A DNA stretch of 36,786 bases from G020350405 sp964513655. Its GTDB lineage: Bacteria > Planctomycetota > Phycisphaerae > Sedimentisphaerales > Anaerobacaceae. Both the position numbers and the translations under genes were made by a program. The notes under the pieces were generated by a model. The model was given only the letters and a program-made list of their open reading frames with translations, searched no databases and was not told the origin of the DNA. Where the stretch lies: positions 1 to 36,786 of the forward strand of contig CAZENQ010000023.1 in the NCBI GenBank assembly GCA_964513655.1, in the 5' to 3' direction. Positions 1 to 8,336 of the stretch are shown here, in pieces. The first letter of the stretch is position 1. Each line of letters opens with the position of its first letter.

Positions 1-192
1 GGCTCTGTAATAGCTCTTTCAGACGTTAATAGAGTAATCGTGGAACGCTATTCCTGCGATGTCTTCGGCGAGCCCAACCGCACCAGCGACGTGAACGACC
101 CGCATTTCTTCGCCGCCAGACGCTACGACCCGAACACCGGTCTGTATTACTATAGAGCAAGATATTGTTATGGTTTACCGGAGACTGACTGA
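1..192 (+). pseudogene. 3' end of a degraded RHS-repeat gene (partial)
   Basis: The frame is open from base 1 and ends at TGA 190-192. It translates to 63 residues containing the RHS core hallmark 'RRYDPNTGLYYYRARY'. In intact RHS proteins this is followed by a 'GRFLQTDPIGY'-like stretch and a variable toxin or tip domain. Here the residues after RARY read 'CYGLPETD' and then stop, which looks like an eroded 'YGRFLQTD' motif. The protein would therefore end inside the conserved core with no C-terminal tip. The 5' end lies outside the window. A second RHS frame opens 28 bases later, so this is one of at least two tandem RHS units. RHS identity is secure from the motif. Calling it broken is inference from the missing motif and tip. 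Confidence 0.7.
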
Positions 193-220
193 TGCGCTTC
201 CGACGATGGAGCCTCAATAG

Positions 221-676
221 GTTCAAGAGACCGATTACTCCGCTGCAGGGCTATCGTACCTGCCGGCAATAATTGACATTAATCGGTGGTTTGAGACGCG
301 CGACGAGCTTGACCCTATCACCACGGCGGCTTCGGTACTGGCGATCAGCGGGCCGATTACCCGACTATCACAACAGACAGGGATCCTAAATGTCGCGGCC
401 GGACCAGGGTGCAACGGGGAAATAGGAGTAAGCTGCGCCAGTCAAGCAATACAGAGCGGCTGGGTCAGTATCGATGCCAACGAGTTTGTTATCAATGCTG
501 ATGTCACCCACAATGCCGCGTGGCAGGCTAATATTTACAAGTACGGGCAAACAGAGGCCCACTTTGACCCGTGTGTAGGCACTACATCAGAACTTGCAGC
601 TGCCTTCAAATTCGAGGCACCGAACGATGGTTATTATCAGTACGTACTTACCGCCGGCTCGGATGCGAACGAAGCC
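221..676 (+). pseudogene. Start-less 5' extension of the large RHS reading frame
   Basis: The frame of the RHS gene that follows is open all the way back to base 221, just after TAG 218-220. I read every codon of this stretch and found no ATG, GTG or TTG before GTG 677. The roughly 152 codons translate into plausible protein (for example 'WVSIDANEFVINADVTHNA'), with the Asp/Asn/Val-rich composition of the downstream part. This argues that it was once coding and that the true N-terminus, presumably with a signal peptide, has been lost. The junction with the preceding RHS tail (192/221) may be a recombination or deletion scar between tandem RHS genes. An alternative is an upstream frameshift or a non-standard start. 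Confidence 0.55.
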
Positions 677-3600
677 GTGCCCGTGGCGGGCGCTTTCTAC
701 GTGGATCTGACCGAACCGAACGCCACTATCACCGATGTCAACGCGCCGGACCCGAATGTGCAGGGCGTACTCGTAGTCAAAGGCACAGCATGGGATGACT
801 TTTTTACTGACTATAAAATCTTCGTGGAGTACGATGGCAACGACATTCTCGTTTCGGAATCGGCCGTACCGGTCACCGACAGCAACGGTGTACTCTGCAC
901 TATTAGTACCCTTGATTTCAACGACAATTATGACGTCAACGTTATCCTGAAGGTATGGGATTTGGCTGGCAATGTCGGGGAAGATGTTAAGTACAGCGCG
1001 GATGTCAACAATCCGGACCTGGAACCGCCCGATGTCAATTTCCACGCGTTTTGGAACGGTAGTGAAGTCAATGAAAACTCGTTTGTCGACAGCACAATCG
1101 ACGTAAATGTTACCCCCACGGATGCCAACGATGATATTAAAAGAATAGAATTATGGTGGGGTAACGAGGAATGCCAAGACCAGCAGCTTATTACCACAGA
1201 AGAGGACCCCAATCACCTGCCGATCGATGTTAATACCAACAAGCCGTGGGCATATCAAGTCAATCCCTATTCGTTCCAGAACGGCCCAAGCTGCCTTATC
1301 GTTCATGTCTGGGACATGTTTGAAAATGAGACTACCGAATCAGTACAGTTCTTCAACGACAGTAATGTATCGAACTTCAGAGTCACGCCAAGTGTTATCA
1401 CGCCGTTCCAGACCCAGCTTACCGTGAGCGCCTCGCTGAAAGAGCCAATGACCTGGGATATTAACATGATTGACCCTGACAGCGATGTATTTACAGCACG
1501 GGCTGGCAGCGAACGGACAATCCACGAGGTGTTCGACGTTAATGGCAATTGGATGGACGGCGGTTGGGTAGCGCAGCTGTTCGTTGGTGCAGTTGAAGTC
1601 AACGCGCCCTTTACGGTCGCGTTGAGTCCACCGGTTGCAGAAATCAGCAACCTTGTCAACGACACGTATGATGGGTCCAGAGACTTGTCGGTGGACCCGC
1701 TGCCCATAGTCAGTGAAGGCCTGTTCGAGCTGGAAGGCGCTGCTTACCATCCCAGCACGTCGTACGACGTGGACTACAAGGTGACCATCTATCAATGGAA
1801 CGTAAATGAGTACAACCTGGTCAAGGTCGTCACCCCGGGAGATTCTGACCAAGATGATTGGGAGCCGATACGGGTTGAGCCGTATGGCTCATTGGGCACC
1901 TTAGATTTTAGCGGCGTTGAAAACGGGACCTACCTGCTCCGGCTGGCTGTCATGTACAGCGGAAGCGTTGAATACGCCACTGTTGACTTTGTTCTTGACT
2001 GTCCGCTCAAGGTAGGCAATGTCAAGTTCACGCAACAGGACCTTGTTATACCTCTGGCCGGTATTCCGCTGGCTGTAATCCGCACCTACGACAGCCTCCG
2101 CAGAAACATCGACAGTGACTTCGGCCACGGCTGGACCTACTCAATTGCCGATATGGACATTAAACTTGATGAAGCACGCGAGCCCATGGACGATTTTTAC
2201 CCTCCTGGCGGATACCCAGAAAGCATAAGGCTTGGCGATAACTATGCTCGCAACGTAACATTGACCCTTCCTGACGGCCGGAGAACCACCTTCCTTTTCT
2301 ACCTTGAAAGACGCCTCTACTCCTGGCGCGCCGAATACATGTCTCCACCGGGTGTTAATTACACTCTCGAAACCGAGGAGGATGAAAACATCGTCTACGG
2401 AGGAGTGTGGTTCGGACAGGGAGTCTACGGGAGTGCGCTCGAATTAGCTGAAAACTACGATTTTTCCGGTTATGTCCTGACAGATAAAGAAAACAATACT
2501 CAATATTATATCAAAAGAGGTAAACTCTGGAAAGGCGTCTATAGTTATAACGGCCTGCCCGTTTATGTCCAACCTTACGGTGACCCCTATTTGTCTCATA
2601 TAATAACCGCCGGCGGGGAGAAGATTGATTTCAATGTAGACCTCTACGACGGCAAGATAGGCAAAAACGACAAGGGAATCGAGCATTTCAGCAGAGATGA
2701 TCACAGAAATCCCACCGGCAGGATCCAAATCATATACGATGGCGGCCACATTGCTGCAATAAAGGCCGACCCCTGCGACCACTTCGTCACCGATATCAAC
2801 GATGCCCGCGGATTGACCCCAATTCGCTACGTCTACGACGACCAAGGCCGCCTGACGGCTACAATCGACGCCAAAGGCAATACTATACAGCTAAGCCACG
2901 ATATAGACGGCCAGGCCGAGACCATCTACAACCGCCTTGGCTATGCAACGACATACCACTATAACGACCGGGGCAATATCGTGGCGACAACCGACGCCAT
3001 GGGTTATACCACAACCAATGACTACAACGACCCGCTTAACCCTGACAGGGTTACAGCCGTTACAAATGCATTAGGCAATACGACCTATTATGAATATGAC
3101 AGCTTGGGCAGGACCATACAAATCACGGACCCCGAAGGCAATATAACCGTGTATGGCTATGACGGCAGCGGCAACCGCACCTCAACCGTCCAGATGATAC
3201 CCGACCCGGGCGGCTCCGACACCCCCCAGATAATATCGTCGACCACCAGTGAATATGATTATCGCAACAACCTCAGAAAAACCACGGATGCGCTCGGCAA
3301 CAGCACCGTGTATACATACGATGATGATAAGAATCGAATGACCGCGGTTGTAAAGGAGGACGCGAATGGTTTTATGCTGGATGTCGTGACCACCTACACG
3401 TACGACGACAATTCCAACTTCCCGAGCTCGCCGAACAGTATAACCGACCAGGCCGGAGTCACACAGTACTTTGAGTACGACAGCAGTGGAAATCCGACCA
3501 AATCCTGGTACCACTGCGTCGACCCCAACAACTCAAATAATTACTGCAACGTCTATAACATCACTGAATATGATGCTATGGGCCGGGCAGTCAAGACCAT

Positions 3601-4423
3601 AAGGGATGTCAACCAGGTAAACGGCAACGTCAATGCCTATACCTTGACCCTAAGCGAAACACAGTACAACAGTATAGGCAGGCCCGACACAACCATAAAC
3701 CAGTATGGCGCTTTGACCAAGTATGAGTACGACCATTTGGGCAATTTGGTCGAGACGCTCCTCTATGAAAGCTGGGACGATTATAACGACCATTATCCAG
3801 ACTATCCTGCAGATATGAATGGCATCCTGACAATTTCGCAAACACTTTTCGACGAGGAAGGAAGGTCCATCGTAAGTATCGGCCCCTATGACCCCTGCGA
3901 CCCTAACGTCAACGGAACCGAAACAGTCTACGACGCACTCGGGCGCGTGATAGAGACCAGGCGATGGGCCGATGTCAGTATTCCCATCGCAGATATTGTA
4001 GTTGGCAGCGAGATTGTCGGGAAGACAAACACCATCGACGCCAATGGGGACCCCAACTGGAGTCATGGTGATTTCCTGTCCAAGACGCTTACCGAATACG
4101 ACCTGCTTGGCAGGGTCTGGAAAACCAAAGTCCAAGACGAAGGCGGCGACTGGCAAGTAACCAAATATGAGTATGACGCAATAGGCAGGCAAGCTGCCGT
4201 CATCGATCCGAACGGCAACCGTACCGAGTACGAGTACGAGGGCACACAGCGCGTACTGACGCGTGATGCGCTCGGGCGCGAGACCCGATCCACTTACGAC
4301 GCGCTCGGGAGGCTCGTGCAGACTACCTTTGACGATGGAACCTATACCTATACCGACTACGACGAATTCGGCAGGGTCAGCACAAAGACCGACCAGGCCG
4401 GTCGGACAAGGTGGTTTGACTAG
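677..4423 (+). CDS. RHS/YD-repeat protein, large N-terminal part (headless and interrupted)
   Basis: This frame has 1248 codons from a GTG that is probably not the native start, since the frame is open back to 221. The first ~440 residues look like beta-rich extracellular modules. At about 450-500, 'RTYDSLRRNIDSDFGHGW' is the usual entry to the RHS shell. From about residue 710 onward come many YD repeats (for example 'YEYDSLGR', 'YTYDDDKNRM', 'YDALGR') that wind the hollow beta cage of RHS proteins. The frame ends at TAG 4421-4423 after 'RTRWFD', exactly where a repeat would have Tyr. Downstream codons continue the same repeat in the same frame. I see no signal peptide because the 5' end is missing. 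The unit is probably a pseudogene of a secreted or surface RHS protein; family confidence is high, functionality is doubtful. Confidence 0.8.
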   Translation: MPVAGAFYVDLTEPNATITDVNAPDPNVQGVLVVKGTAWDDFFTDYKIFVEYDGNDILVSESAVPVTDSNGVLCTISTLDFNDNYDVNVILKVWDLAGNVGEDVKYSADVNNPDLEPPDVNFHAFWNGSEVNENSFVDSTIDVNVTPTDANDDIKRIELWWGNEECQDQQLITTEEDPNHLPIDVNTNKPWAYQVNPYSFQNGPSCLIVHVWDMFENETTESVQFFNDSNVSNFRVTPSVITPFQTQLTVSASLKEPMTWDINMIDPDSDVFTARAGSERTIHEVFDVNGNWMDGGWVAQLFVGAVEVNAPFTVALSPPVAEISNLVNDTYDGSRDLSVDPLPIVSEGLFELEGAAYHPSTSYDVDYKVTIYQWNVNEYNLVKVVTPGDSDQDDWEPIRVEPYGSLGTLDFSGVENGTYLLRLAVMYSGSVEYATVDFVLDCPLKVGNVKFTQQDLVIPLAGIPLAVIRTYDSLRRNIDSDFGHGWTYSIADMDIKLDEAREPMDDFYPPGGYPESIRLGDNYARNVTLTLPDGRRTTFLFYLERRLYSWRAEYMSPPGVNYTLETEEDENIVYGGVWFGQGVYGSALELAENYDFSGYVLTDKENNTQYYIKRGKLWKGVYSYNGLPVYVQPYGDPYLSHIITAGGEKIDFNVDLYDGKIGKNDKGIEHFSRDDHRNPTGRIQIIYDGGHIAAIKADPCDHFVTDINDARGLTPIRYVYDDQGRLTATIDAKGNTIQLSHDIDGQAETIYNRLGYATTYHYNDRGNIVATTDAMGYTTTNDYNDPLNPDRVTAVTNALGNTTYYEYDSLGRTIQITDPEGNITVYGYDGSGNRTSTVQMIPDPGGSDTPQIISSTTSEYDYRNNLRKTTDALGNSTVYTYDDDKNRMTAVVKEDANGFMLDVVTTYTYDDNSNFPSSPNSITDQAGVTQYFEYDSSGNPTKSWYHCVDPNNSNNYCNVYNITEYDAMGRAVKTIRDVNQVNGNVNAYTLTLSETQYNSIGRPDTTINQYGALTKYEYDHLGNLVETLLYESWDDYNDHYPDYPADMNGILTISQTLFDEEGRSIVSIGPYDPCDPNVNGTETVYDALGRVIETRRWADVSIPIADIVVGSEIVGKTNTIDANGDPNWSHGDFLSKTLTEYDLLGRVWKTKVQDEGGDWQVTKYEYDAIGRQAAVIDPNGNRTEYEYEGTQRVLTRDALGRETRSTYDALGRLVQTTFDDGTYTYTDYDEFGRVSTKTDQAGRTRWFD

Positions 4424-4522
4424 GATGACATTGGCCGACTCAGCGCCGTTATTCTCCCTGCCGTCGGCGACCCGTGCAACAACGACAAACTTACCTACCC
4501 GCGCTATGAATACGACTACGAT

Positions 4523-5992
4523 ATGTACGGCAATCTCGTCGAGATTCGGGACAATATGCGCGAAGACCCTGAAACCGGCGATGTAAACGATACTTATAAG
4601 CGCGTTACGAAGTTTACCTACAACGAAATGCACCAGCAGGCAAGCCGGATACTTCCCGACGGACGGACCGACTACAAAACCTACGATGCCAACGGCCTGC
4701 TGGTTAAGTCCGTGGACTTCGAGGGCCATGTAACCGGCTTCAAGTACAACGACCGCGGCCAGCTCGAATTCCAGAACTTCTACGATGATAACGACCTCTA
4801 CGACCTCGATGACCCCAACATGTACTACAAACTGGCCTATGACAATCTTGGCCGCGTGGTAACAACTGAGGTAAACGACGTTGATACACCCGATGGGGTC
4901 GTCATATATAGGAATTATTACGACGCCGAGGGGGGAATTTACCAGCTCGACTCGCCGGAGGGCTTTATCAGATACGAGTTCTCCGACATCACCGGACGAA
5001 GGATGGAAGTCTACACCCCGGAATCGGAAGAGTCGCAGGAGTTTGACACCAAGGTCGGCTATACATACGACCAATTAGGCAGGCTAAAGACCGTAACACT
5101 CAATAAATATAACGGAGAGACCAGCAGCCAGACTACCACCTATAGCTACAACGACGTCGGCTCTCTTGCTTCGGTCGCACATCCAAACAACCTCACCACA
5201 TACCAGTATGACAGTCTTAACCGCCTCACAGACGTAAACATTTATGATGCCTCAGAGCTCGCAGTTCACTACGAATACACACTCGCCCCGGACGGCCACA
5301 GGACCGGCGTTACGGAGGTGGTCGACGGCAATACCACCGTAGTTGACTGGACGTATGATGCCCTTAACCGGCTGATTGCCGAGGACTACAATGCCCCTGA
5401 CGATACCAATGACTTTATACATAGTTATGTCTACGACCTCGTTGGCAACCGTCTGGAGCGTCAGGTCGCAGACGGGCCGAACACCCTATACTCCTACGAC
5501 CCGAATAACGACCGGCTCATCACAGAAACCACCGACACAAATACCATCACCTACACCTACGATGAGAACGGTTCTCTAACCTACAAAGACGCAGGCGAAG
5601 ACCCCAACGTACAATACACCTACAACTTCCAGCGCAGGCTCGCTAAAGTCCAGGTAGAGGGCGGCAACACCGTCGATTACAAATACAACCCCGGTGGCAT
5701 ACGCGTCGAGGCTGACGATGGCACGAAAGTGACCCAACACCTCATCGACCCGTATAATCATACCGGCTACGCCCAGGTCTTAAAGGAGGCCATAAATAAC
5801 GACGTCAATACGGTCTACGTCATAGGCCACGATGTCCTCGCCCAAGCCAAGGGAACCGGTGCGCCGCAGTATTTGCTGTATGACGGGCACGGCTCGGTAA
5901 GGTACCTCGCAAACTCATCAGGCACCATAGCGGAAAGTTATGCGTATGACGCCTATGGCAGGGCCCATACGTTTAACCCCGCCGCCGAATAG
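4523..5992 (+). CDS. RHS/YD-repeat protein, C-terminal part separated by an in-frame TAG
   Basis: This 489-codon frame is identical in phase to the preceding RHS frame. The codons between TAG 4421 and ATG 4523 are open and also coding ('DDIGRLSAVILPAVGD'), so the ATG is an internal Met and not a real gene start. YD repeats fill the whole length ('YTYDQLGRLKTVTLN', 'YQYDSLNRLTDVN', 'YVYDLVGNRLERQV'). The end approaches the RHS core: 'LLYDGHGSVRYLANSSG' and 'YAYDAYGRAHTFNP' are the standard approach to the 'RYYDPxTGLYYYRARYY' motif. TAG 5990-5992, directly followed by TAA, stops it before that motif. Core closure and the tip domain are therefore absent. It is likely a non-functional remnant unless the amber codon is read through. 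Confidence 0.75.
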   Translation: MYGNLVEIRDNMREDPETGDVNDTYKRVTKFTYNEMHQQASRILPDGRTDYKTYDANGLLVKSVDFEGHVTGFKYNDRGQLEFQNFYDDNDLYDLDDPNMYYKLAYDNLGRVVTTEVNDVDTPDGVVIYRNYYDAEGGIYQLDSPEGFIRYEFSDITGRRMEVYTPESEESQEFDTKVGYTYDQLGRLKTVTLNKYNGETSSQTTTYSYNDVGSLASVAHPNNLTTYQYDSLNRLTDVNIYDASELAVHYEYTLAPDGHRTGVTEVVDGNTTVVDWTYDALNRLIAEDYNAPDDTNDFIHSYVYDLVGNRLERQVADGPNTLYSYDPNNDRLITETTDTNTITYTYDENGSLTYKDAGEDPNVQYTYNFQRRLAKVQVEGGNTVDYKYNPGGIRVEADDGTKVTQHLIDPYNHTGYAQVLKEAINNDVNTVYVIGHDVLAQAKGTGAPQYLLYDGHGSVRYLANSSGTIAESYAYDAYGRAHTFNPAAE

Positions 5993-6324
5993 TAAAGGAT
6001 TTCAATACAACATAGCATGTTATGGTTTCGGTCACGGTACCAGATAAGGGGTAAGACTGGCCCACGTGATTTGGTCACCTTGGTTAGACCCTGAGCGTCC
6101 GCGTTCAGGAAGCGCGCCGCTCAGACGTGGCGGATACGTATGACAGGACACGCGGGGAAACTTTTAATCAACATTTACTTGGTAACAGATATCATGATGC
6201 ATATTTTTGGAGCGATATACGTCGAGTTTATTGAGGAAGAAATGTGAAGTCGACCGGTCGAAAGTGGAATTTAAACAGGAGAGACAAGTGTAATCACTTT
6301 ACACCAGCAGTTTGCGCCACAGAG
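5993..6324 (+). other. Non-coding gap between the RHS remnant and the LamG-TPR operon
   Basis: These 332 bases hold no convincing gene. A GTG-led extension of the next gene from 6244 is open but lacks signal-peptide character and is better treated as untranslated leader. A short string near 6014-6030 (tgttatggttt) resembles the RHS tail at 170-178 and may be a scrap of the lost RHS 3' end. I see no confident promoter or terminator. Confidence 0.4.
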
Positions 6325-8316
6325 ATGGTCAGAAAAATTTTGTTAACGTTTCTACTCTTGGTTGGCCCAGTGAACGCCGATTTAGTCGGCTGGTGGAAGT
6401 TTGATGAGGGTTCAGGCATCATCGCTGGCGATCATTCAGGCTTCTATCATGACGGGACCTTAAATAACATGGACAGCAATGATTGGGTTGAAGGCGTGAT
6501 GGGCAACGCGCTGGCGTTTGATGGAGTCGACGACTATGTGTCAATCTCTCAACTCGAGTCACTGGCTACCGGCGCCCTAACGATATCGGCGTGGTTTAAA
6601 CGAGCTGGTAAGCAACCGGATTCCTTTACAGGTCTAGTTTTTAGCCGCGACGGTCATTCCACAGCGGGACTGACTCTCGGGATGAGCACACCAGACCTGG
6701 CAGTTAACCATGAATTGGCATATAACTGGAATGACAGAATAGCAGCTTGGGGATGGCATTCCGAGCTCATTGTGCCGGACAACAGATGGGTCTTCGTTGC
6801 CCTTGTGGCAGCACCAACAGAAGCCACACTATATCTCGGCCAAGATGGACTTCTCAGCTCAGCAACAAGCCAAAATGAACATAGAATTGAGGAATTTGAT
6901 GGCGAGATTTGGATTGGTCGAGACGCTATGTCGGGGAGGAAGAGGTGTTTTAGAGGTCTAATTGACAATGTCCGCATTTACAACCGCGAGCTTGATGTGA
7001 ATGAGATCAAAGCGATTTACGCTCGTTCTGAGGGACTTTCGAGCCCTAGGGACGCACAGATAGCCAAATACGCTGACGATGCACTTGAAAAAGCTCATGA
7101 ACGTCTGCGGCGCATCGGCGATTGGCGCGCTAGCCCTACCCTCAAAAGAAAACATACTGATGAAATAACTGATGCACTTCTCGTCATTGCAAAAGCGAAA
7201 CAAGCAAAAAACTTGCCTTCGGAGAAAGTGTTGACCGACTATTACGCATTAGTTCAGCAATTCCCTAATTGTCCTGAGGCTACTGATGCTATATGTGAGA
7301 TAGCCAGTTTGGACAAGAAAAACGGCCTGGAGCAGCTCAACAAGTTTCTGGATAAGGATGGCAACGCTAGCAGAGCTAATCGGTTTTATGCTCGCCTCAT
7401 AAGGGGCTCTATGAGCGGGGCTGACTATATAAATACAACAAAATACTTGAAAGCGTTCGTTGACAGATATGCCTCGGCGGAAGGTGGTCTGCGGTTAATG
7501 AGTCAGTTAATCAGCGATGTCGGAGAAATCGCCGACACCGCTGAATTTAACGAAGCACTGAACCTTTGTGCCCCACAAGATGCCAATTCCGCGTTTCGTT
7601 GCGGTTTATTCAGATACCAGACCTCAAAATGTGTAGAATCAGCAGGTTTTGACGAGACCCGTAAACAGGTACATGAGATCTGCACAAGATACCCGGGCAC
7701 GAAGCTTGCTATATGTGCTCAAGCACTTTTAGCTGACAAACATTACAAGGATGGCAACTACGTTCTTGCACTGACAGCATTCAAGCCCGGACTGTTCGAC
7801 ACGTCAAGGCGGGAATGCTATATTATTGGTGATATTTATAACATCATGAAGCAATACCAGCTAAACACGTTGCGACCAACTGGAGTAGATTTGGCCAAAC
7901 TGTACAGGGCTGCAGCAGAACATGCCCGGAACCTGCGCCGGTACGCAGTTGCCGTGTGTTGCTATAACCAAGCTGCAAAGCTGATGGGTTCGGATCTGGA
8001 GGCTTTTGAGGAGGCGGCAGGCACAAGCTCTTGTAATACAACTCCAGACAATCAAGTTTGGTTCTGGAGCGGATTGCTTGCGGCCGAAGAGGGTAATTTG
8101 ACAGCGGCCGTGGCGGAATACAAGAAGTTTCTTGAGAAAGACACTACAAGTGCACTTGCTGCAAGAGCATATTATGACATTGCCAGGGCAAGACTCGCAA
8201 CTGAGCAATATTGTGAAGCGCAAGAGGCAATAGCGAAGGCCGTAGCCATAAGCCCTTGCGCCTACGTAATCCAATTGGCGAAGAAGTTAAAAGGACTGTG
8301 CTCACCGCTCAGATAA
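6325..8316 (+). CDS. Exported LamG-domain protein with TPR-like repeats
   Basis: From ATG 6325 the protein has 663 residues and begins with a clear signal peptide ('MVRKILLTFLLLVGPVNA'). The in-frame GTG at 6244 would bury that signal behind 27 polar residues, so I prefer 6325. Residues ~20-220 form a LamG/concanavalin-like domain, recognisable from 'LVGWWKFDEGSG', 'ALAFDGVDDYVSI', 'TISAWFKRAG' and 'GLIDNVRIYNREL'. The remainder is helical with TPR-like pairs ('YYALVQQFPNCPEATDAI', 'AVAEYKKFLEKDTTSALAA'). LamG domains usually bind carbohydrate or protein outside the cytoplasm, and TPRs mediate protein contacts. It is followed 20 bases later by another TPR protein and then a sulfatase-fold protein, so the three probably form an envelope assembly. 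The exact role is unknown. Confidence 0.82.
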   Translation: MVRKILLTFLLLVGPVNADLVGWWKFDEGSGIIAGDHSGFYHDGTLNNMDSNDWVEGVMGNALAFDGVDDYVSISQLESLATGALTISAWFKRAGKQPDSFTGLVFSRDGHSTAGLTLGMSTPDLAVNHELAYNWNDRIAAWGWHSELIVPDNRWVFVALVAAPTEATLYLGQDGLLSSATSQNEHRIEEFDGEIWIGRDAMSGRKRCFRGLIDNVRIYNRELDVNEIKAIYARSEGLSSPRDAQIAKYADDALEKAHERLRRIGDWRASPTLKRKHTDEITDALLVIAKAKQAKNLPSEKVLTDYYALVQQFPNCPEATDAICEIASLDKKNGLEQLNKFLDKDGNASRANRFYARLIRGSMSGADYINTTKYLKAFVDRYASAEGGLRLMSQLISDVGEIADTAEFNEALNLCAPQDANSAFRCGLFRYQTSKCVESAGFDETRKQVHEICTRYPGTKLAICAQALLADKHYKDGNYVLALTAFKPGLFDTSRRECYIIGDIYNIMKQYQLNTLRPTGVDLAKLYRAAAEHARNLRRYAVAVCCYNQAAKLMGSDLEAFEEAAGTSSCNTTPDNQVWFWSGLLAAEEGNLTAAVAEYKKFLEKDTTSALAARAYYDIARARLATEQYCEAQEAIAKAVAISPCAYVIQLAKKLKGLCSPLR

Positions 8317-8336
8317 CAAAACAGATGAGAGTTACT

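Noticed and set aside
4421..4423. Possibility that TAG is a sense codon in this organism
   Set aside because: Several well-supported genes here end with TAG (sulfatase-fold gene at 12619, mrpE at 25777, mrpG at 26378, ferredoxin at 27040, TIM-barrel at 34802), so general recoding is unlikely.
3650..5074. 474-residue open frame on the minus strand
   Set aside because: It is antisense to the RHS YD repeats, whose regular TAC/GAC-rich codons leave the opposite strand open. Its product is low-complexity (Val/Ile/Gly rich) without domains.
6244..6325. GTG 6244 as start of the LamG protein
   Set aside because: It would place 27 polar residues before a clear signal peptide that begins at ATG 6325.
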